A stretch of 64,000 bases of DNA. Source: Mycoplasma wenyonii str. Massachusetts (GTDB lineage Bacteria; Bacillota_I; Bacilli_A; Mycoplasmatales; Mycoplasmoidaceae). Location: assembly GCF_000277795.1 (NCBI RefSeq), contig NC_018149.1, forward strand, positions 186,001 to 250,000, given 5' to 3'. The notes under the pieces were generated by a model. That model worked only from the letters and a program-made list of their open reading frames with translations. It was not told the origin of the DNA and ran no database searches. Below, piece by piece: positions 21,397 to 32,081 of the stretch; position 1 is the stretch's first letter, and each line of letters starts with the position of its first letter. The translations under genes were made by a program, and so were the position numbers.

Positions 21397-22576
21397 TGGG
21401 GACCGAGAAAGGAAAACTAGGGGATTACATCACTTTAGTCTCAAGAAAGAATAAGAATTTAGAAGTCACTAAGTTAGTTGGAGTGACTGTAGAAAAAAAG
21501 ATTGTTTTATCTTCATATGACAAGAGAAAAACTAATTTAAAAATCTGTCAAATTATTGAAAAAGGAGACTTTGTGGCCAGATTATTTAATGTAGAGATGA
21601 CAAGAAAACTAGCAATTGCGCTTCATGAAGACGAAAAAAGAGCCATTGTATCTTCTCAATATCATGTTTTTCGAGTCACCAGCCCTCTGTTGAATAATCA
21701 CTATTTAATGCTTATTTTTAAAAAGACTGTCACAGATTTAGAGTTTGTATATAACTGTTTCGGAGGCATCAGGGGCGCATTAGCTTGAAAAGACTTTATT
21801 AAATTACCTATTTCTGTTCCTTCTCTTGAACTTCAAGAAAAGATTGTCAATAAATATCAAACAGTAACTAAATATATAGAAGTTAAGAAAAGAATTAATG
21901 AGCTACTTGAAACAAAGATGAAAGCTTACTTCCATATATTGTTTGATGATTTACAGGATTATGAAATGAGAAGTTTTGGCGAGTTGTTCACAATTATTCG
22001 AGGAGGAAGACCTCCCAGATCTAACAGATGACTAGAAGAACTTTATTACTGCCAAGAAGGCGGAATACCTTTTTTGCAAGTCAGAGATATAACGAAAAAA
22101 GAATTTAAGTTTGTCAGAAATACTGCAGAACAGTTAACAGAACAAGGCTTTAAGAGAGGTAATTGTTCAATGGTCTCTCCGAATGACTTGATTTTTATAC
22201 ACAACGCTAGTAGCAAACAACTAGGGAATATTTATGTGAATTCCTGTTATTTAACAATCAATAGTAATTTTTGAGCTTTGTCTAATAATCTTCCTTGCGG
22301 GGGGGGCATCAATGTAGTCTGCCCATAACTTTTATTTATTTTTTGGTCAAGGAAAATATTTGAATTCTACAAAGATTAATTAACATGTCGACGGCAACTA
22401 CAGCTTTTGATTTGGGAAGGTTTCAAGCTTTCAAAGTCAAAATACCAAAAAATAAAGAATTAATAGATCAATTCAAAAACTTCTGTGAACCTATCTTTGA
22501 ATTGCAAAAAAGCAATGAACAAATTATTCAGAAATTTTTGAGATTACAAAAGTGTTGAGTTGAAAGTTTAGATTAA
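21396..22576 (+). CDS. hsdS: Type I specificity subunit HsdS, second copy, phase-variable, out of frame here
   Basis: Start is GTG 21396, overlapping the potC stop. TRD1 (about residues 1-140) differs from the first hsdS. The central helices (about 145-185) are nearly identical, and TRD2 is again different. A G8 tract at 22299-22306 leads to TAA 22326 (310 aa). Nine G would continue through intact conserved C-terminal helices to TAA 22574 (393 aa). Tract, position and present phase match copy 1. It would give the single HsdM another DNA target. The split nuclease cassette follows as at copy 1. Confidence 0.87.
21825..22010 (+). repeat. hsdS central conserved repeat, copy 2
   Basis: Near-identical partner of 4933-5116, able to recombine with it. 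Confidence 0.75.
22299..22306 (+). repeat. G8 phase-variation tract in hsdS copy 2
   Basis: Eight G in TRD2; nine would give the full-length frame. Confidence 0.85.
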
Positions 22577-22667
22577 CTTTTTTAACTGTTACAGAGGGCT
22601 TTTATTGCGGCTTCTGAGCAATAAAAAAATTTAAAAATTCATCCTTTTTGTCATTTTGCGCTAATAA

Positions 22668-23327
22668 ATGTACAAAAAATTGTTGGCTGTGGAGGAAAAT
22701 ACTTTTCTAGTTACTTATATTTCTCCTTTATTTTCAGAAGAAGGAGAGAGAACCATTAATGAATGTTTTAGAGAGGAAATGGCAAAAGCAGATAGAGTGG
22801 AGATATCTGTGGCATATTGTGGTTACAACTCACTAAAAGAAATAGACAGATTGGTGGAGAAAGGAAATATTAAATACATTTGTGTAATTTTTGGAATGCA
22901 TTGATTTATTGGGCTTTGGGAAGATCTATATCTTCTTGCGATTGAAATTAATGAAAAGTGAAGAAGTAAGGGGATGGGAGAGATAAGACTGGTGGATTAT
23001 TTTCCACATCACGACAAACTTTATTGTTTTTATAAAAATGACCATCTCTTTTCGGCAATAATAGGCTCACCTAACTTAAGTTTTTTAATTACACAAGAAA
23101 GAAAAACATCCAGACAATATGAGTTAGGAGAACTAATTCACAAGCCCTCTTCTTTGAGACGTTATCGAAGGCACATAGCTAAATTGAAGTCAAATAATTT
23201 TTCCAAAAATATAGTTGATCTAGAACAATACAAATCTGTTGTTGTTGAAGAGGAGTTGAATAGGTGAGGAAAGATAATTCAAAAAACTAAAATTACTTAC
23301 ACCAAAAAATTATTTTCTTGATGATAA
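22668..23327 (+). CDS. NgoFVII-like (PLD-family) nuclease-domain protein, copy 2
   Basis: The 219-aa paralog of the protein at 5775 has the same N-terminus (NTFLVTYISPLFSEEGERT), an IFGMHWFIGL stretch, HHDKLYCFYK with the H-x-K pair, and IGSPNLS. TGA=Trp occurs at about 22902, 22961 and 23265, with two tandem Trp at the C-terminus. The stop TAA 23325 overlaps the start of the partner gene by seven bases in another frame. In copy 1 the halves are in the same frame separated by TAA. Two different junctions giving the same split suggest that the split form is functional. Confidence 0.8.
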
Positions 23328-23875
23328 ATCTTGATGAGTTGAAAAATTCCGAAGCCCTGAGAACCATCACAATTCCTCTGGTTGTGCCATCTGAACAAGA
23401 AATTATTGACAATGCCAATTTGGATTTATCTTTTTCGCCCTTAAATGCTTGCTATAGTAAGCCAGTAATTGACGGACAAGGACACAGTTGATTTGAGGTA
23501 AGGTTAATTGTTGAGGGAGAAGATAATTTACCTTCCAGAAAAGATTGATTTTACTTAATAACTGATAATGGATGGTTAGATAAAGCTTGTTTTTCTGGTA
23601 GAGGAAAGAGAGTTAAGTGGTTGAATACTTTTAAAAATTCAGATATGATAGGTGGCTGAATCAAAGTTAGATTGGTAGGACGGGAGTTAATTGACGAGTT
23701 TTCTTCTCCAGATGAAGATACAAAAAAATATGGAGTGGTTACTAAAGAAGTTTTGAGAAGTTATGGTGGAGACAAGATATATCTAAAGAAAACTACTAAG
23801 AAACATAAAGATGAAAGAGGGGTTGAAAGGGATGTTTGATTGATATCTTTTCCCTTTTCTCTTGATAATGAATAA
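23321..23875 (+). CDS. NgoFVII-like C-terminal (putative DNA-binding) protein, copy 2
   Basis: The 184-aa partner starts at ATG 23321 and reads through five TGA=Trp codons. It shares RTITIPLVVPSEQEI, SPLNACYSKPVI, KDWFYLITDNGW, FSGRGKRVKWLNTF, GGWIKVRL and the final DVWLISFPF with copy 1. The region between about residues 120 and 140 differs more. It is translationally coupled to the nuclease half. Likely role: reading the recognition sequence for the nuclease (inference from NgoFVII/BfiI-type enzymes). Confidence 0.68.
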
Positions 23876-23917
23876 TTAGAATTTCCCTGTCTTTCCTCTT
23901 TTAACTCACATCTAAGA

Positions 23918-24048
23918 TTGATAAAGTAAAGGATTAATCAAAGATATTACTGATTCAATAAGTTGAGACTAATTGTGAAATTAAATTTGAAAAACTTCAT
24001 ATACGTTGGGTTTAAAAAAGATATCTTAAATGACTTTAGTGACTATTA
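23918..24048 (+). pseudogene. Decayed 3' fragment of the coiled-coil gene at 10631
   Basis: The sequence matches 11228-11375 with deletions and substitutions, including the stretch coding for the terminal KKDILND region, but has no start. It is the 5' part of the duplicated block. Confidence 0.75.
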
Positions 24049-24055
24049 GACCTCT

Positions 24056-24985
24056 GTGATAACAGCCTCTTTAGATACTCAAAGTTTCTCTTTACAAGCC
24101 AACGAGACTTATCATTCAGATACTTATGTGGCCCCCCCCGCAACTTCCTTAAAGGCTAATTACAACGACTTAAAGAAGTATTACTTAAAGCTAAAGAGAA
24201 ATTTAACTTTCTCTATATTAATTGCCCAACTATTTCTTATGGGATTTGCTTGGTTTACTTTCAACACTATTTATCAGATATGAAAAGAAAAAAATGGATC
24301 AAGTTGACTTGTAGAGATAAAGTTCCCACAAGAGATCAAAAAAGGAGAATTATGAGCACAGATTCCCTCCACTGTCGGCTTTGGAGCACTTCTTTGAGGT
24401 TGTGTAACTAATGTAGGGAGATTAGTAAAGAAAAGAAAACAAGTTAAGTGGGAGTGTGAACTTTGTCAGTCCGGAAGACATCCTTCCACTTTAACTCCAG
24501 GACTTTGTCAAAGTATTTTTTCTTTATTCGGATGAAGAATTAATTGCTACTGAACAGGTTTTACTATTTCCGGACTTGCAGTTATTGCGGCTGTTTATAC
24601 ATATTTGACTAAGGGGTTTAGAGGTTCTAGTGGAGAAAGTTGAAAAGTTAAATGAGAGAATTTGACTTCAAAAATGTTTGAGTGAGAAGGAGAAGGAGAA
24701 GACAAAGCTCTTAGAGTAATTCTTGCTGTATTTCTATTTGGATTAGTAATTATCTTCATTTCTAATTTCCTAAGTAGACAACTAATTAAGAGATCTTTGA
24801 GTGTATTCAAGACTGATGAGTCTAATATGCACCCAGAACTGAAAGAAAAGGTATTCAGATTAAATAAGAGAGATAAGATAATCAGTACCATTATCCTATG
24901 TGTTCTTGGATTAGGAATATTCATTATCTTTAAGAGATTGATAATTGCAGTTTTCAATAGAAGCTTCAATGTTTCTAGATGGTAG
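24056..24985 (+). CDS. Multi-spanning membrane protein with C8 tract, copy 2
   Basis: The 309-aa paralog of 11397-12344 starts at GTG 24056. The membrane segments, the WECELCQSGRHPS loop and the last 100 residues are almost unchanged. The loop after membrane segment 1 differs (KEKNGSS... instead of Ser10). The C8 tract at 24132-24139 is in frame. The function is unknown. Retention of two open copies, both with an on-frame tract, suggests an active gene pair. Confidence 0.7.
24132..24139 (+). repeat. C8 tract, in frame
   Basis: Same position and length as 11485-11492 in the paralog. Confidence 0.85.
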
Positions 24986-25005
24986 GGAATAAACTAAGTT
25001 AGAGT

Positions 25006-25048
25006 ATGGCTTCAGGAAAGAGAATTATTGGAAATCTAAAGATGAACT
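25006..25048 (+). pseudogene. Truncated tpiA 5' end
   Basis: The first 14 codons of tpiA (MASGKRIIGNLKMN) and the upstream spacer are repeated here, then similarity stops abruptly. It marks the downstream border of the duplicated block and coincides with the 3' end of the next minus-strand gene. Confidence 0.9.
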
Positions 25049-26014
25049 TAAATACTATTTTTTGTATTAATTGAATCTCGTAGATTGCTTATTTGCTCTC
25101 AGTACCAGTTTTTCAAGATAGGAAATTCTCTAAATTTTTCAAATTTTTCCCAAAATAAAGTATTGAGATATTCCTTTTCTGTTACAGTGAAACGATAATC
25201 CTTTCAATCAAGATATTTTTTCTTGCATATTTGAAAGAATTTTTCTAAAGTAATTACTATTGGATCCCCAGCATATTTTGCCTGCTTTCTTTCGGCAGTT
25301 GTCACCAACTTTATGCGATAATTCTCACAGTCTTGCAATACAGATTCCGGAATAAAGCAATCTCTGGTAAAAACATAAAACACATCTGTTTTAGGCTTAT
25401 GGTCTCGTAGCAAATCCTTAACAAATTCTTCTCAATTGCTAAGGCTAATTCTTATATATAAAAAAATTGCTTCCTTTCTTCTTGCTAAATAATGAACGTG
25501 ACTTGGTGAAATCAAATAATGGACCCCTTTAAAGCTCTTAATGTGATGAAAATAATGATCAGTAATTAAAAATTTTTCTTTTTCTCCCATTATCTTGAAA
25601 ACCCAAAGTATGGTTTGTCACTTTCACCTAACCCACTCGCCCCTTAGATTTTCTAATTCTCTATATATGTAATAGCGATAAGGACTTAAAAAATCATTTA
25701 ATTTCTTCTTCGTTTAATTTTTCTCCCCCTGCAAGCCTTTCTTGCCTTTTCTTCAATAATTGTTCAACAAAGTTATAACAATCTTTTTTAAAGACAATTA
25801 AGCATTTGTTTTCGAATTCACTATCTAATTGTTTTCAGAAATTTTCAATAAATTCGCTGGCTGTTTTTAAAAAACTTTGTTTTTGATATTCTTCTGTATA
25901 CAACTTTTCAAATAATTCGCAGGCTAACTTAATGGTGTTGAGACCTTTGCGGGCATGCCAATCCTTTATAAATTCTTGCAGAGATTTTCAAGAATTTGAT
26001 AACTTTTGTGACAA
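25048..26014 (-). pseudogene. Frameshifted paralog of the gene at 26080
   Basis: The N-terminal part (from about TTG 26014) is open in one frame to 25640 and codes for a helical region ending near NEEEIKWFF. The C-terminal part is open in another frame down to TAA 25048. The two join at an A6 run (25686-25691 on the plus strand). One base would fuse them into about 320 aa. The C-terminal half resembles the next gene (FTRDCFIPESVLQDC against ITLEGRIPKKFLRAC, then ITLEKFFQIC against ITFEKFLNIC, then WKDYRF against WKDYQY). Either a pseudogene or a sequencing or slippage frameshift. Confidence 0.6.
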
Positions 26015-26079
26015 ATTCGATGGTTTTTAATTATTAATTTATTCTTCACAAATTAAGCAAACAAATCACGAATTGTTAA

Positions 26080-27177
26080 CTACTCCCCATCAATAATTTC
26101 TGCAATCGCTTTACACTTCCCATCATCTTCCAACTTCCCTCATAGTTGTTTTTGATATAAGTTCCTTGGTAACGGAAAATAAAGATAATGATCAATACGA
26201 GCTTGGAATCATGTTTCTAATAGTCTTCTTTCTTTATCAGAGTATTGGTAATCTTTTCAATATTCATTATTCCTTTCACAAATGTTTAGAAATTTTTCAA
26301 AAGTTATTACTTCTTCATTCTCTGAATAACAAACAAACTTAATAGATTTAGTAGTTACTAATTGAATATTGTTTTCCTTACAAGCTCTTAAAAACTTCTT
26401 AGGTATTCTCCCTTCTAGCGTGATTAAGTAACAGCAATTAAGTCTAGTTTCTGCCAATTTAGATAATTCCTTTAGCACTTCTCTTCTTTTTTGTGCCCCG
26501 CCAAAGGCATTCATGCTTAAGTTAGCTCGAACACAAAAGAACAAAACTTGTCGATAATTAATTTCCTTATGATGTCAACTCGGAGAGCAAATTACCCCCT
26601 CAACCTCATTCACAACTCTCGACTCCAAAGTAATTTCCCTTTCGGCCAGAAAAAGCGTTGTTAAAAATTCAATTCTGGTTTTGTTGTTGAGTCTGTAGTC
26701 TATTTTTCTTTCCCTAATTTGATCTAGATATTCAATTACAAATTCGTAATAAGTTCCAAATAAATGAATCAATTCTTTTCGCACTTCTTCCTTTTCAATT
26801 GAAATTTTTTTCTCCAAAAATTTGTCTAGTAGTTCAACAAACTTACTTGGCAAATTAGGCAAATGTTTAAAAATGTATTTGATTTGTGCAATAGATGGCG
26901 TATTGGTTGTGAAAATTTCATCATTTTGAAAGAATTTTCTAACTCCTTTTGGAAACGGAAAATCTTGATTATTGGTTCTTTCTAAGAAATGCCTATAAGA
27001 GTTTTCTGCATACTTCTCCTGACTGGCTTCCCATCTCTTTAAAGCCCCTATTTTACAAATATCAACAAAATAATCCGCCTCCATATTTGGATTCTCATTT
27101 CTTAGACGCCGATATAAGTCATAAATGATCATTTTCCAATTGAGATAAAAGGAATTATCATTATTTCCTTCAGGCAT
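26080..27177 (-). CDS. Hypothetical protein next to restriction cassette
   Basis: The 365-aa ORF (ATG 27177, TAG 26080) reads through three TGA=Trp codons. It is soluble, with Lys/Glu-rich helical N-terminal two-thirds and a C-terminal alpha/beta-looking part (ARANLSMNAFGGAQKRREVL is close to the motif; then CCYLITLEGRIPKKF). I do not recognise the family. Its location beside the second hsdS/nuclease cassette, and its duplicated frameshifted neighbour, suggest an accessory or defence role, for example another restriction enzyme. That is inference only. Confidence 0.6.
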
Positions 27178-27235
27178 TCTTCCTTAGCCCGAGAAGGAAA
27201 CTTAAATATAAATTTATCCCCCTAAATCTCCCTTT

Positions 27236-28198
27236 CTATCCCTTCTTCTCCTTTTTAAATTTCTTAAATTCTTTAATTAACTTTTGACCCTTCAAAGTTA
27301 AGACTCTTCCCTTCGATCCTTTATTTATATAACCTTTAAAGACTAGATAGGGCTCTATCTTCTTAATAATTGTTTGTTCATCTATATTAGTTCCCTGAAT
27401 AATGGTTTTGATTCCGGCTGTTTCTTTTTCAGCCTTACTCAAGAACATTAGATATTTCAGATCAACTTCTGTAAGTCCTCGAAATATAAAACCACACTCT
27501 TTAATAATTTCTTGAATCTCACAAGAATTATTAATTGTTTTGTAGTCAACAACTCTTCTAAGTATTCTCTTGACATTTCTAGGAATTCCCCTTGAATTAT
27601 TTGCAATAACATTTATCTCTTCTTCCGAGAGAGTCAACTCTCATTGTTTCAAGAGAGACTTAATAAGAGCCACAATCTCTCAATCTTCATAGCAATCAAT
27701 AAAGAAAACATATCCAAATCTCTCTTCTAGAGCCTTTGGTAAAGCTCCTAGATTGGTAGTAGCTGCAATAAGAGTAAATCTAGGTAGTTGCATTCTTATA
27801 GCCTTAGAGTTGTAGTTCTTTCCAACCAATAGATCTAAGACATTATCTTCTAGGGCAGAATACAACATTTCAGCATATTCTTGCTTTAAGCTGTGAATTT
27901 CATCTATAAATAGAACATCAAAGTCTCTTAAGTTATTGAGTACCCCAATTAGATCTGGCAGAGTTTGAATATTAATGGCCGGAACTATCTTTATATTTAC
28001 CTTTAGCTCATTAGCAATTATTTGCGCTAAAGAGGTCTTTCCTACTCCCGGAGGCCCATAAAAGAGAATATGTTCTAAAGGTTTATTTAATTTCTTAGAG
28101 ATTGAAATACCTATCTTCAGACTCTTGACAATCTCAGCTTTACCAATAAATTCACTGAGAAAGCTAGGTCTAGCCTTTAGAGTTTCTGAATCAATCAT
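27236..28198 (-). CDS. ruvB: Holliday junction branch-migration helicase RuvB
   Basis: The 320-aa AAA+ ATPase has Walker A GPPGVGKTS, Walker B DVLFIDEIHSL, sensor 1 AATTNLGALPKALEERF and a C-terminal winged-helix region (KGYINKGSKGRVLT). ATG 28198 is chosen because it overlaps the ruvA stop as TAATG, and the following residues (ARPSFLSEFIGKAEIV) match the usual RuvB start. A longer frame from 28237 is less likely. It works with RuvA at recombination junctions, which matters here because repeat-driven rearrangement is evident. Confidence 0.95.
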
Positions 28199-28815
28199 TA
28201 CATGCAATTTGTTTCTCTTGAGATAGTCTTTAAACATTCACTAATTATTGAGTTCAGATCAACAAACTCATCCTTTCTAGGCTTAATTAGTTCTATAGTT
28301 TTTCTAATTTCTTTTCACTTGTAGCCTATCTCAGTTAAAGATGAAATTATTTGTTTCTCATCTCAAATTCCATTAGTTGTTTCTGAGGCTGGTAATTTCA
28401 AGAAATTCTGTTTAATGTTTTTTGAACTTCTAAGAGTAGTTATTAGAGAATTAGCAAGTTTTAAGTTCAGCCCCTTAAGACTAGCTAGCTCAATACTTTC
28501 TTCTTGTTCAGCGAGAGCTAAGATATTTTGTCAGTTATTGGTTAGGATCTTCTGAGCTGTTTTAGAACCAATACCTTTAATAGAAATTAAGAATCTAAAG
28601 ATTTCATAATCTTGTTTTGTTAAGAATCCAAACAGTTGAGTATTTAACTGACCATTTGGATCTAATCTAGACTCCTGAAAGATATAGATTAAGCGTTCTT
28701 CTCCTTCCTTAAGAACTGAAGTATTTAAAAAATGTATTTTGTATCCAATGCTTTGAGACTCAACGATAATGTAGTCTCTTTGGAGTTCAACAACTTTACC
28801 CTTTAAGTAATACAT
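28198..28815 (-). CDS. ruvA: Holliday junction DNA-binding protein RuvA
   Basis: The 205-aa product begins MYYLKGKVVELQRDY and has the OB domain, the helix-hairpin-helix signature ISIKGIGSKTAQKIL near residue 80, and a C-terminal ruvB-contact domain (EKQIISSLTEIGYKWKEI). TGA=Trp occurs near 28530 and 28310-28350. The stop overlaps the ruvB ATG, so expression is coupled. It forms tetramers on four-way junctions and loads RuvB. Confidence 0.93.
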
Positions 28816-28858
28816 TCTTGTTATTCATTAATTAGCAAATTTTTCAAAAAAGCGGAAT

Positions 28859-30757
28859 TTATTTTTTTTCTAGCTCCAAAAGTTTGTTAAAAATCACTGA
28901 ACTTTTATCGCGAAGTGACTCTCTATCATTCTCTATCTTCTTTAGTCAATCTAACTTAATAGATAGGCTGGTTAGATTATCAGACTTTAGATATTCTTCT
29001 GATTTATCTAGTAGTAAGTGAATTAAAGAGTAGTAGAGTTCAAAGAAGTCTCATACCTTCTCAAAAGAGATTTCTGGAGTCTGAACATTCTTAGGAAAAA
29101 AAACATGTTTAGATATTGCAGAGAGATTCTCTTGCAATTGAGTTAAAAAAAGCTTTTCTTCAGGTAGAAGTATTCACTGAAATAGTTCATAGTAGTTCTC
29201 TAAGGAAGTAGATTGTCAATCCTTTAGTTGCCTTTTGAGCATTTCATGTATCTTCTTGCACTTAAGCAGAGCGGTTCACAAGGCTAAGATAGTTGAGTAA
29301 TCAGAAATAATAGTTGTTGGCTTACCTTTCTCTTTTGGGGGATAAGGAATTCTTCTTGGTGAATTCTCACTTTGAGCTAAGACATATAAATTTATTGCCT
29401 CTAGATAGCTCTTTTGTTTAGCAGAAATTAATTCCTGTTCCCTCTGGGACATACTAACCAGCCCATAGAGACTAAATATAGAATTCAAAGTGCTAATAGC
29501 AAATTGAGCATCTAAATTAGGTTGAAGTTGAAAGGCTCTTGCAGGATCTCCCAAAAATAAAGAATTCAGAAGAGCATTCACTACTTGATTCAGAGAAAGT
29601 AATTCTGTCTCTGGACTTGATTGATTTATTGAACTCTTTCAGCTAGCTTTTATTCAATCTACGAAGTAGATAGGATCAGAGAGAGTTAAGTTGGGATTAG
29701 AGCAATAAAGTTCTGAAAAGTCCTTAGAGCCTTGAAAGTCAATCCCTAAAGAATAAGGTGTTATTCCTACTTTCAATAGTTGCTGAATGATCTTGAGCGA
29801 AGCACTAATTCCAGCTCTGTCAGTGTCAAGTAACAAGACTATCTTTTTTATTCCATGCTTTTGTATTAAGGCAAGAGTATCTGCACTAAGCTCCCTACCC
29901 ATTAAAGCAACAGCTTTATATTCGGGATTTACCAATAACAAAGAATAAAGATCAAAACAACCCTCAAAGAGATAGATGTCTGAAGAGCTATTTATTCCCT
30001 CTAAAGCAGGCATGTTGTACAGCAATTGTGCTTTTCTAAACAAAATAGTCTCTTTAGAGTGCATGTACTTAATCTCACTTTTAGAGCTGGGAGCAACTCT
30101 AGAGCTAAAACCAATTAATTCATTGGTTAGAGAAAAAACCGGAATAACTATTCTGTCATGAAATAAAGGCAGAACAGAATCTTTCTTCCCCCTTTCTTGA
30201 GAAAATATTCCAGTTCTTAAGAGAAATTCATTGTCAATGAATTGATATTCTTTATCTGCCTTCTTTACTCTCTCTAGGGCAAGTAACAACTCTTTCCCAG
30301 CAGGAGCATAACCTATTCTGAATTTCTTAATTAACTCAAGAGTTAGCTTTCTTTCCTGAGTTAAGTAAGCTAAAGCTTGCTTACCAGAGTCGGAATGCAA
30401 ATGTTTCTCATAGAACTGCGAGACAAACTCATTGAATTTAAGTAGTTGATTTCTCTGTTGTAATTCGTGAGAAATTCTTGGATCAATCACATTTTCCATT
30501 GGTAGTTTCAGTATTTTGTGAGCTTGCAACAAAGCATTGTGAAAGTTAGCCTTCTCTTTTCTCATAATGAAAGAAACTGCATCTCCAGCAACACCACAGG
30601 CAAAACACTTGAATATATTTTTTTCTTCTGAGATAGATAGAGAGGCCCTGCTATCTTCGTGAAAGGGACACAAAGCTCAATAGTTTCTCCCTTTCTTTTC
30701 AAGCTTTAAATAGTGTTCTATAACTCCCTTAATACTTATCTGACTCCTGTCTGCCAC
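28859..30757 (-). CDS. dnaG: DNA primase DnaG
   Basis: The 632-aa primase starts at GTG 30757, immediately after the glyS stop TAG. The zinc-finger ligands are in CPFH...CFACG (about residues 28-55). The Toprim fold shows LFEGCFDLYSL and LLLDTDRAG. TGA=Trp at 29651 keeps the frame open into a long C-terminal helical domain (to TAA 28859) that probably contacts DnaB. It makes primers for replication. Operon order is glyS-dnaG-ruvA-ruvB. Confidence 0.93.
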
Positions 30758-32035
30758 CTATCTTTCTAATAGTTGTTCTAGTCCCAGACTTCTTAAGATG
30801 TAGCTCTTCAATGTATCTAGATTAATTCTTGTTTGTATACCAGAATCTCTATCTCTAATAGTGAAAGAGAAATTCTCACCTTGGAATGAACCACTCTCAT
30901 AATCAACTGTTAAACAATATGGAGTTCCTCATTGATCTTGTTCTCTATATCTCTTACCTATTGAACCCCCACTAGAGATAATGGAGGTAATAGGAAATCT
31001 TTGGAGCCATTGATTTAATCTATGAGCCCCCATTTCTTGTTGTGCACTCAGAGGTAAAACAGCAAATTTAAATGGAGCTAAAGAGAAAGGAAGGGCCAAT
31101 ATCTCTCAAGCCCTGTTATCTCTAGTTTGTAGAAACTCAGTAATTGTTGCCAACATCAATCTATTTAGTCCAACTGAGTGTTCTACTATGTGTGGTAATA
31201 AGGTAGTTTGATTATTGTTGGCTTGAATGTGAAGCTTAGTTTTAGAGTGTCTTTGGTGAGAATCTAGATCAAACTCTCCTCTATTAGCTATTCCCCAGAG
31301 CTCTTCCTCGCCAAATTCAAACTTGTAGTAGAGATCTAAGTTTTTCTTAGAGTAGTGGGGGAGTTCATCCCCTTCTATAGTTTTGAAGTGGAAAGAGTCA
31401 GGAGAGAATCCCAGCTGATAAATCAAGAAAGAAGTTATTTGTTCCTTTTGGGACTGTAGAGCCTTTTCGTTTTCTTCTGGAAAGGTAAATTCCTCTAACT
31501 CTAATTGTTCAAACTCTTTAGTTCTGAAGATAGTTCTACCAGTTGTGACCTCATTTCTAAAGGCTTTACCCATTTGAGCCACTTTGAAAGGAAATTTCAA
31601 TCTAGGACTCAGAGAGATCAACTTTGCATTAACAAAGATTGTTTGTGCTGTTTCAGGTCTTAAGTAGAAGTTATCTACCTTAAATACTTGATTGAAACTC
31701 TTTGGTTCAGTTAAGTTCTTAGATCCACAGGAAGAACAAGACTCAGTTATTTCTTCAAATCTAGTATTGCAATCTTTGCACTCTACTAATTGTCTTTCAA
31801 AATGTTTGATATGACCTGTCGCCTCTCAGATCTCTTTATTAGTTAGTATGTTTCCGTCATACAACAAAGTATTCTTTTGAGTACTTACAAAGTGTTTGAT
31901 TCAAGCTTTCTTTAGGTTTTCCTTTAGAAGAACTCCTAAGTGACCATAGTCTCAACTATTTTCCATCCCTCCATAAATGGAGCTAGAGGGATATATGAAC
32001 CTATTCTCTATTAAAAACTTCTCTACTTTACTCAA
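30758..32035 (-). CDS. glyS: Glycyl-tRNA synthetase (class II, single-chain type)
   Basis: The 425-aa enzyme probably starts at TTG 32035, as no ATG precedes the conserved YPSSSIYGGMENSWDYGHLG. Class II motifs are visible: FRPETAQ-like YLRPETAQTIFVNAK, FRNEVT/FRTKEFEQLE (motif 2), and PHIVEHSVGLNRLML plus the C-terminal anticodon-binding domain (APFKFAVLPLS). A Cys4 set (CKDC...CSSCG) sits around residue 100-125. It charges tRNA-Gly. TGA=Trp codons are scattered through it. It abuts dnaG with no gap. Confidence 0.93.
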
Positions 32036-32081
32036 AGCAAATAATTTTTATACATTTATTAGCAAATTAAGCCAATTTGGA

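Larger units (their letters stand above)
23918..25048 (+). repeat. Duplicated block, second copy
   Basis: Copy of 11218-12408, separated from it by about 11.5 kb of core and cassette genes. It ends inside tpiA, so it arose from the tpiA-linked locus. Confidence 0.85.

Noticed and set aside
28198-28237. Longer RuvB start at 28237
   Set aside because: It would overlap ruvA by 40 bases; ATG 28198 overlaps the ruvA stop as TAATG and fits the usual RuvB N-terminus.
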